Shown here piece after piece: positions 49,591 through 58,638 of a DNA stretch of 64,000 nucleotides. Made by a program: the position numbers and the translations under genes. Source of the stretch: Pacificispira sp033344895 (lineage in GTDB: Bacteria; Pseudomonadota; Alphaproteobacteria; UBA8366; Aestuariispiraceae); the NCBI GenBank assembly GCA_965229685.1, contig OZ245920.1:2914001-2978000 (forward strand), in the 5' to 3' direction. Numbering within the stretch: position 1 is the first letter of the stretch; each line of letters starts with the position of its first letter. The notes beneath the pieces were generated by a model. That model saw nothing but the letters and a program-made list of their open reading frames with translations. It made no database searches and had not been told where the DNA came from.

Positions 49591-50426
49591 GCGGCCGATT
49601 TCCCCTTACGCGCCTTCTCCGGCGCCACCGGCGGGCGGTGAATGGCCTGATGGATCAGCCAGGCGCCGCCCAGCAGCATCGGCAGGGACAGCCACTGCCC
49701 CCATGTCGTGCCGAAGGGCAGAACGCTGGTCAGCACTTCCGGCTCCCTGAAGACCTCCCCCACGGCGCGGGCGACGGCATAGCCCATCAGGAAGACCCCT
49801 GTCGGCAGCCCGGGCCGCGACAGGCCATTGAAACGCCGCACCACGACGATCATGACGATCAGCAGGATCGCCCCTTCCATCGCCGCCTCATAAAGCTGGC
49901 TGGGATGACGCGGCAGCAGATCGCCGGATCGCGGAAAGGCCATGGCCCAGGACAGGTCGGTCACGCGCCCCCAATGCTCACCATTGATGAAGTTCGCAAT
50001 GCGCCCCAGCAGGATGCCGAAGGGCGCGACGGTAGCGATGATATCGGTCAGCGAGAACAGTGGAATCCTGTTCATCCGAGCAAACAGCACCATGGCCACC
50101 GTGACCCCCAGAATACCGCCGTGGAAGGACATGCCGCCCTCCCAGACCTTGAAAATCTGCAGTGGCTGCTCGATGAACATGTGCGGCGCATAGAATGCAA
50201 AGGCGCCCAGCCGACCGCCGACAATGACCCCGATCACCGCCCAGGTCAGAAAGCGGTCGATGTGGTCCCGGGTGACGCCCAGCGGGCTGGTCTCCGCCAG
50301 ACGCATGCCCCAGCGCCAACCGACGATCAGGCCGAAAATGTATGCCAGGGCATACCAACGCAAATCGAACGGACCGATCGAAAGCAGTACCGGGTCCAGA
50401 TCGTGCACCCACACGCCGTTTTCCAT
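49587..50426 (-). CDS. lgt: Prolipoprotein diacylglyceryl transferase
   Basis: It attaches diacylglycerol from phosphatidylglycerol to the lipobox Cys of prolipoproteins, at the outer face of the inner membrane. The 279-aa protein has about seven TM helices and the Lgt signature RIANFINGEHWGR (canonical GRIGNFINGELWGR; Gly replaced by Ala), plus SFHGGILG and RHPSQLYEA. The ATG at 50426 has an AGGAG ribosome site 5 nt upstream; a GTG at 50432 is too close to it. It starts 39 nt after hldD. Confidence 0.95.
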   Translation of the reverse strand: MENGVWVHDLDPVLLSIGPFDLRWYALAYIFGLIVGWRWGMRLAETSPLGVTRDHIDRFLTWAVIGVIVGGRLGAFAFYAPHMFIEQPLQIFKVWEGGMSFHGGILGVTVAMVLFARMNRIPLFSLTDIIATVAPFGILLGRIANFINGEHWGRVTDLSWAMAFPRSGDLLPRHPSQLYEAAMEGAILLIVMIVVVRRFNGLSRPGLPTGVFLMGYAVARAVGEVFREPEVLTSVLPFGTTWGQWLSLPMLLGGAWLIHQAIHRPPVAPEKARKGKSAA

Positions 50427-50465
50427 TGTCACTCCTGCGTACCGAACCCCGCTTCCCTGTTCGGG

Positions 50466-51449
50466 TCAGCGATAGGGGTCTTCGGTTGCCAGATATTCCT
50501 TGATATAGGTGGCGACGCCGTCTTCGACCGATGTCGCGGGGCTCTTGTACCCGGCAGCGGCGATGCGGTCCATCCGGGCCTCCGTGAAATATTGATAATG
50601 CCTGCGGATATCTTCGGGCGTGTCGAGCCAGTCGATAGCCGGCTCCTTGCCCAGGGCAGCAAAGACCGCGTTCGCGAGATCCAGAAAACTGCGCGCCTTG
50701 CCGGAACCACAGTTGAAAACCCCGGACACATGGGGGTTGTCATAGAGCCAGAGCATCATGTCGACGCAATCGCCGACCCAGACGAAGTCCCGCATCTGAC
50801 CGCCATCCTCGTAATCCGGATGGTGGGAGCGGAACAGTCGGGCCCGACCGGAATCGCGCACCTGCTCATACAACTGATGGGCGACGGATCGCATGCCACC
50901 CTTGTGATACTCATTCGGGCCATAGACATTGAAGAACTTCAATCCAGCCCATTGCAGCGGTGCTGCCCCCTGGGCCGCGAGGCGTGAAGCGTTACAGTCG
51001 AACAGCTTCTTCGACCAGCCATAGGGATTCAGCGGACGCAGGGCAGTCAGCGCCTTTAGATCGTTATCATCCTCGAAGCCCAGGCTTCCGTCGCCATAGG
51101 TCGCCGCGGAGGACGCATAGATCAGACGCACGTCGTTCTCCGCGCACCAGTACCAGAGCCGCATCGACAAGGCGAGATTGGTTTCCAGGATCAGGTCGAC
51201 ATCGGTTTCCGTCGTCGCGGAAATGGCGCCCATATGAAAGACGCAGTTCACCGAGCTGCCGTTTTCATCCAGCCAGGCCGACAGGTCTTCCGGAAGGACG
51301 GTCGCAACGATCGGGTGCTTCGCGACATTCTTCCATTTTGCGCCATCGCGGAACCTGTCGCAGACCGCGATCGGACCCAGCCCGCGTGCTGCGAGCCCTG
51401 CAATCAGGTTGGAGCCGATGAACCCGGCGCCGCCGGTAACGAGAATCAT
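50466..51449 (-). CDS. hldD: ADP-L-glycero-D-manno-heptose 6-epimerase
   Basis: It converts ADP-D- to ADP-L-glycero-D-manno-heptose for LPS inner core. The 327-aa NAD(P)-dependent extended SDR has GGAGFIGSNLI (residues 6-16), the catalytic YGWSK (Tyr-x3-Lys, about 141-145), an SSAATYG Ser, FNVYGPNEYHKGGMRSV and SHHPDYEDGGQMRDFVWVGDCVD, the last being typical of HldD. The ATG at 51449 is used. It heads the lgt-containing run and is divergent from ubiK. Confidence 0.93.
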   Translation of the reverse strand: MILVTGGAGFIGSNLIAGLAARGLGPIAVCDRFRDGAKWKNVAKHPIVATVLPEDLSAWLDENGSSVNCVFHMGAISATTETDVDLILETNLALSMRLWYWCAENDVRLIYASSAATYGDGSLGFEDDNDLKALTALRPLNPYGWSKKLFDCNASRLAAQGAAPLQWAGLKFFNVYGPNEYHKGGMRSVAHQLYEQVRDSGRARLFRSHHPDYEDGGQMRDFVWVGDCVDMMLWLYDNPHVSGVFNCGSGKARSFLDLANAVFAALGKEPAIDWLDTPEDIRRHYQYFTEARMDRIAAAGYKSPATSVEDGVATYIKEYLATEDPYR

Positions 51450-51578
51450 GACCGGACCTTTCGTGACATTGGCCGTGCCCTTTCATAATCTGCGCGACCT
51501 GCGCTCGCAACCGTTGCCCCGCCCGGATGCAAGGAATATCTAAGGGGTAGGACACAGCCATGAAACGGGAGCTGTAAG

Positions 51579-51899
51579 ATGCAGACCACCGGCAAATTCT
51601 TCGACGATTTCGCCAAGATGGCGGGCGGCGCCATGGGTGCGCTCGGCGGCGTGAAGGAAGAAGCGGAAGCCGCCATCCGCCAGCGTCTGGAACGCATTCT
51701 GGCTGACATGGATGTCGTGCCCCGGGACGAATTCGACGCCATGGCCGATGTCGCGCGACGCGCCCGGGAGGAACAGGAAAAGCTGTCCGCAAAGGTCGCG
51801 GACCTGGAAGCCCGGCTGAAAAAGCTGGAAGGTGGCAAGACGGCGTCAAAGAAAGCGGCGTCCAAAAAGGCAGCCGCCCGGAAGCCCGGCGCGGACTGA
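51579..51899 (+). CDS. ubiK: UbiK/BMFP-family accessory protein
   Basis: The 106-aa protein is a helical coiled-coil of the BMFP (DUF526) family, with an N-terminal amphipathic FDDFAKMAGGAMGAL segment and PRDEFDAMADVARRAREEQEKLSAKVADLEARLKKLE. UbiK assists aerobic ubiquinone synthesis and binds fatty acids. The C terminus is Lys/Ala-rich. The ATG at 51579 follows GGGAG. It is divergent from hldD, with 129 nt between. Confidence 0.88.
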   Translation: MQTTGKFFDDFAKMAGGAMGALGGVKEEAEAAIRQRLERILADMDVVPRDEFDAMADVARRAREEQEKLSAKVADLEARLKKLEGGKTASKKAASKKAAARKPGAD

Positions 51900-52215
51900 T
51901 CCGGCGGGCGGAGGCGCTGGCCCCGTCGACGGCGCAGCATACCTCAAAAGCTATCGGACAGTCCGGGCGGAACGTCCGTGTTCCGGAAGTAGCCCAGGCT
52001 TCCCGCGCCTTCTTCCCGGCGCACCGGGCGATATTGGCTTTTCCCCTGCCTGTGCCCGGCTGTCATCGCGGTTGCCGGAACAACCTCGGGTCCCTCTCCC
52101 GCACCCGAACGGCATGCGTCGTTCTTTTTCCCGAAAGCTTGTGATACAATGGAAACACAACCCCAAAGTGCTCTTTGGGCTCGGCATCCGCTCAATCGTT
52201 CTATGAAAGGAACAG
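51900..52215 (+). promoter_or_regulatory. Intergenic region upstream of the solute-binding protein gene
   Basis: No gene is supported in these 316 bp. A TACAAT -10-like hexamer at 52145-52150 is followed, in the presumed leader, by a CCCAAAG/CTTTGGG stem with TGCT loop (52162-52168 with 52173-52179). The hairpin could modulate translation of the gene at 52216; the -35 is unclear. Confidence 0.4.
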
Positions 52216-52944
52216 ATGATGAAGCGATGCACCATGATAGCGGCGGTCGCCCTGACCCTTTCAATGATCGGCGCCCTCCAGCCGATCCGATCACAAGACG
52301 CCGGCGATACGGTCGTCTTTGCCGTCGGGGAATGGCCGCCTTTCGTCTCGGAAATCGAAACCGGTTACGGAATTCACCCGCGCCTCGTCACCAGGGTCTT
52401 CGAAGACGCCGGGTACAAGGTGGCATACGACTTCATGCCGTGGCAGCGTGCGGCAGCCTCAACCAAGGCCGGTCAGTATGTCGCGACCTTTCCGTGGCAG
52501 AGAACCGGCGCACGGTCCGAAGATTTCCTGATTTCGGAGAAGTCGCTGGGCCCGAACCTTTCCGTCGCCTACTACGAAGCGGCACGCTTTCCGGAGGGGC
52601 TTCGTGGCACAACGCTGGAGGCTCTGGCGGCGGAAGGCTACAGCTTCGTCGGTGTCCGGTCCTACATACACACCCAGAAACTGACCGAAATCGGGGCCAG
52701 ACTTCACATCGTCAGCAATTCGGAGCTGGCCTGGAAGATGCTGTCGCGCGGGCGCATCGACATCTACATAGACAATGAAATCGTCGGAGACATCGAAAGG
52801 GTCGATTTTCTGGGAGAGAAGCGAGCCGCGGATTTTGCGAAATCGACCCCGATCAGCGACGACCCGTTGTTCATAATGTTCAGCCGGAGCCACCCGGACA
52901 GTCGCAAGCTGCTGGAGGTCTGGGACAGTTCAATGTCCCATTGA
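52216..52944 (+). CDS. Periplasmic solute-binding protein, family 3-like
   Basis: The 242-aa precursor has a Sec signal peptide (TMIAAVALTLSMIGALQPIRSQ). The mature part has the two-lobe pattern of small family-3 binding proteins: VVFAVGEWPPFVSEIETGYGIHPRLVTRVFEDAGYKVAYDFMPWQRA, then YSFVGVRSYIHTQKL and the C-terminal PLFIMFSRSHPDSRKLLEVW. The FMPWQRA and FPWQRTGARSEDF segments are typical of orphan members often linked to signalling rather than ABC import. No permease or ATPase gene is adjacent. The ATG at 52216 follows AAAGGAAC; the next ATG (52219) is equally possible. Confidence 0.82.
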   Translation: MMKRCTMIAAVALTLSMIGALQPIRSQDAGDTVVFAVGEWPPFVSEIETGYGIHPRLVTRVFEDAGYKVAYDFMPWQRAAASTKAGQYVATFPWQRTGARSEDFLISEKSLGPNLSVAYYEAARFPEGLRGTTLEALAAEGYSFVGVRSYIHTQKLTEIGARLHIVSNSELAWKMLSRGRIDIYIDNEIVGDIERVDFLGEKRAADFAKSTPISDDPLFIMFSRSHPDSRKLLEVWDSSMSH

Positions 52945-52989
52945 CCCCTGGCCGGCCCAGTCGCCACGCACATTGCTCAGGCACCGCCG

Positions 52990-53670
52990 TCAGATGACCT
53001 CGTCGGATCGGTCGTCGGTTTCGCCATAGCGGCGAAGCGCCGGCGGGCGCGTGCCCTCGTACAACCGGTCCAGATTGGCGGCAATCTTCGCATTCTCTCG
53101 CTCGAACAGGCTGTTTCCCTGCAGGTCGGATTCGACAATGAAGGGGCCGAACTGCGCGACCTCGAAGCACCACAACGCCTGCGCAAGGCCCAGTTCATCG
53201 ATCCAGTCGACGCTGTCGACGGACCGAACGCCACGCCCCAGCAAGGCCCCTGTTCCGTAGCCGACCGTCGTCAGATAGATCGCCCCGTTCGGGACGAAGT
53301 GACGCTTGTAGTCTTCAGACGTCATGCCGCCCTTGCCGATCACGATCTTCACGCCGGATATCCGGAACCAATCGTCCAGCCATTTCGAGAACCGAAAGGA
53401 CGCCGTTCCGGAAAGCGCCCCGACTTCATAGCCGCCCTTCCCGTCCGGCGTGGCGGCGGGGGAACAGTGGAAATTGACATTGGATTTCCGCAACAGGCCG
53501 TCCGGTAGGCCGTGGCCCTCCTCCAGAACGCGCTTATAGACGCCCTCCCGTCCAGTGAAGACGTGCCCCTCCAGAAAGACGATGTCACCCAGCGCCAGAC
53601 CGCGCAGATCGTCGGTGGCAACCGGCGTCTTCAGCGTGTGGCGGTTGAGCGTTGCTCTTCCAGCGGCCAT
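52990..53670 (-). CDS. Class I fumarate hydratase / tartrate dehydratase, beta subunit
   Basis: The 226-aa protein matches the C-terminal (beta) domain of the iron-sulfur class I fumarase family: LGDIVFLEGHVFTGREGVYKR, GHGLPDGLL, GKGGMTSEDYKRHFVPNGAIYLTTVGYGTGALLGRGVRSVDSVDW and VESDLQGNSLFERENAKIAANLD. It acts with the alpha subunit encoded by the upstream gene, which it overlaps by 40 nt. Whether fumarate, L-tartrate or another hydroxy acid is used cannot be told. The ATG at 53670 follows GGGAG; the longer frame to 54708 is a shadow of the alpha gene. Confidence 0.9.
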   Translation of the reverse strand: MAAGRATLNRHTLKTPVATDDLRGLALGDIVFLEGHVFTGREGVYKRVLEEGHGLPDGLLRKSNVNFHCSPAATPDGKGGYEVGALSGTASFRFSKWLDDWFRISGVKIVIGKGGMTSEDYKRHFVPNGAIYLTTVGYGTGALLGRGVRSVDSVDWIDELGLAQALWCFEVAQFGPFIVESDLQGNSLFERENAKIAANLDRLYEGTRPPALRRYGETDDRSDEVI

Positions 53671-54596
53671 TCGACCGTCTCCCGTCGCATGTAGGGGGTG
53701 AACCATTGCGGGTCGGTTCGGTATTCGATCCGCCCGTCGGCGTGGATGCGCGCGCAGGCCCGGCGCGAGGACAGGCAGAATGCATGGACGCTCATCGGCA
53801 TGCCGCCGGTATGGCAGTAGCCGACCTCGATATGGCAATCGACAACCATGGACTTGCCGACAAATCCCATCGCGCCCATGCCGATGGAATTGCCAAGATC
53901 CATCAATTCCTGCTCCAGCGCGGCAATCTTCGGGTCGGGGTTGCGATCGCCGACAACACGCAGACAGGCCGCCTGCTTGCCCAGCACCATGGTCGCGTCC
54001 TTGGACCCGCCCAGGCCTATGCCGATAATCGCCGGCTGACAGGCCAATCCCCGTTTCCCGAAAGCAATGAGACTGTCCAGATAGAACCGCTTGATCCCCT
54101 CGATCCCGTCGCCGGGAAACAGCATCCGGTAATCGGTGCCGAACAACCCGCCCTTGTGCACCGTGGTCAGGTCGATCCAGTCGCCCTCGGGCTCGAACGC
54201 GTATTCGATCTCCGGTGCGCCGATACCGACATTGTTGTTGTGATCCGTTCGCCAGAGCGGATGAACCCGATTCGGCCGCAACGGCACACTTCGGGTCGCG
54301 TCGGCGGTCGCGCCCCGCAGCGTCGCCTCCAGCGCGATTGGCCCGCCGTCGATGCGCGCCTCGTTCCCCAACTTCACGTACCAGCGCGGTACGCCGGTAT
54401 CGGCGCACATGGCGCGGCGATCCTGTTTCGCCGCCTCGTAGTTCTCCAGCATGGCGCTCAGTACGAAAGAGGATAGATCCCCATCCTCCTGGTCTGCGGC
54501 GGCCTTTAATCCGGTCAGATAGTCGTCCGGAATTTCGATTGCGGCGCGGGCCATCAGTTCGTCGGCCGCCTGCCGCAGGACCTCCTGTCCAATCAT
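53631..54596 (-). CDS. Class I fumarate hydratase / tartrate dehydratase, alpha subunit
   Basis: The 321-aa [4Fe-4S] subunit has Cys candidates at the expected places: MCADTGVPRWYV, GLACQPAIIGIGLGGSKDATM and a C-terminal HAFCLSSRRACARIH. Other motifs are HPLWRTDHNNNVGIGAPEIEY, NSIGMGAMGFVGKSMVVDCHIEVGYCHTGG. It starts at the ATG at 54596 (AGGGTGG upstream); an ATG at 54617 is less well placed. The gene is followed by the beta-subunit gene in overlapping frames. The two-gene form is distinct from the fused class I fumarase of enteric bacteria. Confidence 0.9.
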   Translation of the reverse strand: MIGQEVLRQAADELMARAAIEIPDDYLTGLKAAADQEDGDLSSFVLSAMLENYEAAKQDRRAMCADTGVPRWYVKLGNEARIDGGPIALEATLRGATADATRSVPLRPNRVHPLWRTDHNNNVGIGAPEIEYAFEPEGDWIDLTTVHKGGLFGTDYRMLFPGDGIEGIKRFYLDSLIAFGKRGLACQPAIIGIGLGGSKDATMVLGKQAACLRVVGDRNPDPKIAALEQELMDLGNSIGMGAMGFVGKSMVVDCHIEVGYCHTGGMPMSVHAFCLSSRRACARIHADGRIEYRTDPQWFTPYMRRETVEWPLEEQRSTATR

Positions 54597-54770
54597 TGCT
54601 TTCCACCCTGATAGCATTCCCCGGCAACCTTAGCATGTTCGACGCCGTGGGACGATTCGGCAACGCCCGGCGCAAAAGCCGAAAACCGCTGAGGCAAAAT
54701 CCCGGCAAGGACGTGTTGCTTTCGGGTCATTTCGTGTAAGAGAAGTAAATTCGGGTAGTTAGGCGGACGT

Positions 54771-56966
54771 ATGGCGGGGCCGGAGACAGACGAGACGGCA
54801 GCGGCGGAAGGGCCGGCAGCGGAAGGCGCAACACAGGAACCGGTGGATACCGGCGCGTTGTGCCTCGTTACGCTGTTGCGTTTCCTGGAATTGCCGGGCG
54901 ACGCGGCACAATTGCGCCATCAGTTCGGCGAACCCGGCAAGACCATGTCTGCCGAAACCCTGGTACGCGCGGCCAAACGCCTCGATCTCAAGTCCCGGAT
55001 CGTCAAGAGCCAGTGGAAGAAGCTGGATGGCACGCCGATGCCCGCCATTGCCGAGTTGAAGAACGGCAATTTCATTCTGATCGGCGGCATTCGAGAAGGC
55101 AAACTGCTGGCTCAGGACCCGACTACGGGGAAGATGGGGGCACTGGACCAGGCCCAGTTCGAGGAGATATGGACAGGCCGCCTGATTCTGGCCACCCGAC
55201 GGACCAAGATCCTGGGCAAGGGGTCGAAATTCGACATCTCCTGGTTCGTCCCAGCGATCCTGAAATACAAGCGCCTGTTTATCGAGGTCCTGATCGCGTC
55301 CTTCTTTCTGCAGGTCTTCGGCCTGGTCTCGCCGCTGTTCTTTCAGGTCATTATCGACAAGGTTCTGGTCCATCGCGGACTGACGACACTCGACGTCCTG
55401 ATCTTCGGCCTTGTCGTCGTGTCCGTCTTCGAAGTCTTCATGGGGATATTGCGGACCTATATCTTCTCGCACACGACGAACCGGATCGATGTCGAACTGG
55501 GCAGTCAGCTCTATCGTCACCTGCTTGCCCTGCCGCTCAGCTATTTCGAAAGCCGTCAGGTCGGCCAGTCCGTCGCGCGGGTTCGCGAACTGGACAGCAT
55601 TCGCAACTTCATAACCGGCAGCGGCCTTACCCTGCTGATGGACCTGTTCTTCACGGTCGTCTTCTTCGCCGTCATGTGGCATTTCAGCCCGCTGCTGACG
55701 ATGATCGTGCTGGGCTCTATCCCGTTTTACGTTGCGCTGGCCTTCTTCGTGACACCGGTTCTGCGCGCCCGGCTGGAGGAAAAGTTCCAGCGCAGCGCCC
55801 AGAACCAGGCGTTCCTGGTCGAAAGCGTGACCGGCGTGGAGACGATGAAGGCCCTGTCCGTCGAGCCACAGTCCCAACGCCGATGGGAAGAGCAACTGGC
55901 AGGGTATGTACAATCGGCCTTCAGGACGGCGCAGTTGGGCAATGTCGCCGGACAGTCGACCCAGCTGATCAGCAAGGTCACGATGGCGTTGACCCTCTAT
56001 TTCGGGGCGACGGCAGTGATTGCGGGTGACCTCACCGTCGGGCAACTGGTTGCCTTCAACATGCTGTCGGGGCGGGTTACCGGACCGATCCTGCGGCTGG
56101 CGCAGCTATGGAACGACTTCCAGCAGGCGCGCATTTCCGTCGAGCGGCTGGGCGATATCCTGAACACCCCGACCGAACCGCAATACAATCCCAACCGCGC
56201 CACGCTGAAGGATATCGAAGGCAATGTCGTCTTCGAGAATGTCACCTTCCGATACCGCCCGGACCTGCCGGAGGTCCTGCGCCGCATCAACCTGAACGTC
56301 CCTGCCGGGCAGATTGTCGGCATTGTCGGTCCGTCGGGGTCGGGCAAGTCGACCCTGACCAAGCTGGTACAGCGCATGTATGTGCCGGAAAGCGGGCGTG
56401 TCCTGGTCGACGGCGTCGACCTGGCAATGGTCGACACGTCCTGGCTGAGGCGACAGGTCGGCGTGGTGCTGCAGGAAAACCTGCTCTTCAACCGGTCGAT
56501 CCGGGAAAACATTGCACTGGCCGATCCCGGCATGCCGATGGAACGCGTTGTCGAGGCCGCAAAGATGGCCGGCGCGCACGATTTCATCACTGAACTGGCC
56601 GAAGGCTACGATACCCTGGTTGGAGAACGCGGATCGAACCTGTCCGGCGGTCAGCGTCAGCGCGTTGCGATCGCCCGGGCGCTCGTCACCAATCCACGAA
56701 TTCTGATCCTCGACGAGGCGACCAGCGCCTTGGACTACGAATCCGAACGCATCATCCAGCAGAACATGCGCCGGATCTGCGAGGGCCGTACGGTCCTGAT
56801 CATCGCACACCGTCTGTCGACGGTACGGACCGCCGACCGGATCGTGACCATCGACAAGGGGGAGCTGGTCGAGGACGGAACCCACGAGGAACTGCTGAAG
56901 ACCGACGGCCGATACGCCCGCTTGTGGCGCATCCAATCCGGGGAGATCGCCGATGCCGCCGAATGA
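54771..56966 (+). CDS. Type I secretion ABC transporter with degenerate C39-like domain
   Basis: The 731-aa HlyB-like protein has an N-terminal C39-peptidase-like domain (about 25-150), in which the catalytic motif DCGxxC is replaced by DTGALC, so no proteolysis is expected; it may bind substrate, as in HlyB. Six TM helices follow (about 160-440). The ATPase has GPSGSGKST (Walker A), LSGGQRQR (signature), LILDEATSALD (Walker B/D-loop) and AHRL (H-loop). The ATG at 54771 follows GGCGGA. It is followed by an overlapping HlyD gene. No TolC gene or recognisable substrate is nearby. Confidence 0.93.
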   Translation: MAGPETDETAAAEGPAAEGATQEPVDTGALCLVTLLRFLELPGDAAQLRHQFGEPGKTMSAETLVRAAKRLDLKSRIVKSQWKKLDGTPMPAIAELKNGNFILIGGIREGKLLAQDPTTGKMGALDQAQFEEIWTGRLILATRRTKILGKGSKFDISWFVPAILKYKRLFIEVLIASFFLQVFGLVSPLFFQVIIDKVLVHRGLTTLDVLIFGLVVVSVFEVFMGILRTYIFSHTTNRIDVELGSQLYRHLLALPLSYFESRQVGQSVARVRELDSIRNFITGSGLTLLMDLFFTVVFFAVMWHFSPLLTMIVLGSIPFYVALAFFVTPVLRARLEEKFQRSAQNQAFLVESVTGVETMKALSVEPQSQRRWEEQLAGYVQSAFRTAQLGNVAGQSTQLISKVTMALTLYFGATAVIAGDLTVGQLVAFNMLSGRVTGPILRLAQLWNDFQQARISVERLGDILNTPTEPQYNPNRATLKDIEGNVVFENVTFRYRPDLPEVLRRINLNVPAGQIVGIVGPSGSGKSTLTKLVQRMYVPESGRVLVDGVDLAMVDTSWLRRQVGVVLQENLLFNRSIRENIALADPGMPMERVVEAAKMAGAHDFITELAEGYDTLVGERGSNLSGGQRQRVAIARALVTNPRILILDEATSALDYESERIIQQNMRRICEGRTVLIIAHRLSTVRTADRIVTIDKGELVEDGTHEELLKTDGRYARLWRIQSGEIADAAE

Positions 56967-58416
56967 CGGCACGCCGGTCGGCCGGATCACGCCGACCAAG
57001 GTCCCCGCGGATCAGGCCAATCCGGGAACGCCGGACGGATCCGATGCGGCGCCGCAGAAGCCGGCGGCAAAGCCTCCCCCGGCGCGGAAGCGGCCGGAAG
57101 GAGAGGCGCGCGAATTCCTGCCCGCGGCGCTGGAAATCCTGGAAACGCCAGCCAACCCGGCCGGCCGGGCGCTGGCATTGCTGCTGGCAGCACTGTTCGT
57201 CATCGCCCTGGCCTGGGCCTATATCGGCGAGATCGACATCGTGGCGGTGGCACAGGGCCGGATCGTCCCGGTCGGTGGCGTGAAACAGATCCAGCCGCGC
57301 GAAATCGGTAATGTCCGTGCCATTCACGTCAGCGACGGCCAGCATGTGGAAGCCGGCGATCTGCTGATCGAGCTTGATCCGACGGAAAGCGAGGTCGACA
57401 AGGACCAGTTGATCCGGGAACGCATGGAAGCCGCCGTAGAAGTGGCCCGGCTGACCGCGTATATCAACGGTCTGCGGGGGCTGCCGCCTGGCTATGACCC
57501 GCCGGACGGCATCGACGACCCGGCGATCATCGCCATGCATGCCAGCCGCCTGGAAAGTGACCTGGCCGCTTTCGAGGCCGAGATCGCCTCGCTGGACGCG
57601 GAGTTGAGCCGCCGCATCGCCGACCGTGCCGCGATTCAGGCAGAGGTGGAGAAACTGCGCGCCGTCATCCCGCTGATGGCAGAGCGTGAGTCATCCCTTC
57701 TGCAGCTGCTGGAGAAGGGACACACGCCGAAGCCGGTCTGGCAGGAAGCCAAGACCCTGCTGATCGAGACGCGTCATAACCTGACCATTCAGGGACACCG
57801 TCTTGCGGAGGCGGAAAGCGGCATGGAGGCCGCCGTCAAGGAACAGAACCGCATGGTTGCCGACCGGCTGCGCGAGGCCTATGCGGAACTGACCGAAGCC
57901 AGAAAGAACCTGAAACAATCCGACCTTGCCTTGCGCAAGGCCCTGGCGCGGGAAGACCTGCATCGGCTTCATGCCCCTGTCAGCGGCACCGTCCAGCAAT
58001 TGGCGGTCCACACGGTGGGCGGCGTCGTTCAACCCGCGGAACCGCTGATGGTGATCGTCCCGGACGACGTGCAACTGGAGGCCCGGGCACAGGTTCTGAA
58101 CAAGGATCGCGGATTCGTCGATTTCGGCGACGCGGCCGAGATCAAGCTGGAAGCCTTCAACTTCACCAAATACGGCACGCTGGACGGGGAGGTCCGCACG
58201 GTTTCCACCGATGCGGTCGAGGACGAGAATCTCGGTCTGGTCTACGACACTCGGGTCACGCTATTCGCGGACAGCATTCGGGCGGACGGCAAGGATGTGC
58301 CGCTCAGTCCCGGCATGTCCGTGACCGTCGAAATCAAGACCGGAAAACGCAGGATCATCGAGTTTCTGCTGTCTCCGCTGCAGCGCTATCAGGACGAGGC
58401 GATCCGAGAGCGCTGA
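56953..58416 (+). CDS. Type I secretion membrane-fusion protein (HlyD family)
   Basis: The 487-aa adaptor overlaps the ABC gene by 14 nt. It has a Pro-rich cytoplasmic N terminus (about 75 residues), one TM helix (ALALLLAALFVIALAWAYIG), a lipoyl-like half (IQPREIGNVRAIHVSDGQHVEAGDLLIELDPT), a long coiled coil (about 150-330) and a closing barrel (HAPVSGTVQQLAVHTVGGVVQPAEPLMVIVP), then LSPGMSVTVEIKTGKRRIIEFLLSPLQRYQDEAIRER, a typical C-terminal sequence. It forms a two-gene export unit and presumably uses a TolC encoded elsewhere. Confidence 0.93.
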   Translation: MPPNDGTPVGRITPTKVPADQANPGTPDGSDAAPQKPAAKPPPARKRPEGEAREFLPAALEILETPANPAGRALALLLAALFVIALAWAYIGEIDIVAVAQGRIVPVGGVKQIQPREIGNVRAIHVSDGQHVEAGDLLIELDPTESEVDKDQLIRERMEAAVEVARLTAYINGLRGLPPGYDPPDGIDDPAIIAMHASRLESDLAAFEAEIASLDAELSRRIADRAAIQAEVEKLRAVIPLMAERESSLLQLLEKGHTPKPVWQEAKTLLIETRHNLTIQGHRLAEAESGMEAAVKEQNRMVADRLREAYAELTEARKNLKQSDLALRKALAREDLHRLHAPVSGTVQQLAVHTVGGVVQPAEPLMVIVPDDVQLEARAQVLNKDRGFVDFGDAAEIKLEAFNFTKYGTLDGEVRTVSTDAVEDENLGLVYDTRVTLFADSIRADGKDVPLSPGMSVTVEIKTGKRRIIEFLLSPLQRYQDEAIRER

Positions 58417-58476
58417 TTTTTCCCGGCTTCGTGAGGTCGTCGGACTTTCCCGTCGGCACACCGGCACTGCGGCTAC

Positions 58477-58533
58477 TTGACAATCATTCGCAACAGGTGG
58501 ATAACCCACTCGCATTTATGCGAATGACTCGCA
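58477..58533 (+). promoter_or_regulatory. Promoter and Fur-like operators upstream of the heme receptor
   Basis: TTGACA (58477-58482), a 17-bp spacer and GATAAC (58500-58505) fit a sigma-70 type promoter. ATCATTCGCAA in the spacer and TCGCA-TTTA-TGCGA-ATGAC-TCGCA (58510-58533) at the predicted start of transcription form overlapping inverted repeats, resembling Fur-family operators. Iron repression of the heme cluster is inferred. Confidence 0.75.
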
Positions 58534-58638
58534 GTTGCATGACAAGCCGAGCCAGCCCCGCCGTCTATCGGGTTCGCCAGCCAGGCGTTGAAAACAGTGC
58601 GTCGCAAAGAACGCACGTAAGACGCTGGAGCGATTTTG

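Noticed and set aside
52990..54708. Single 572-aa fused frame for the beta subunit gene
   Set aside because: The upstream 346 residues are Arg-rich out-of-frame translation of the alpha gene; the real beta start is at 53670.
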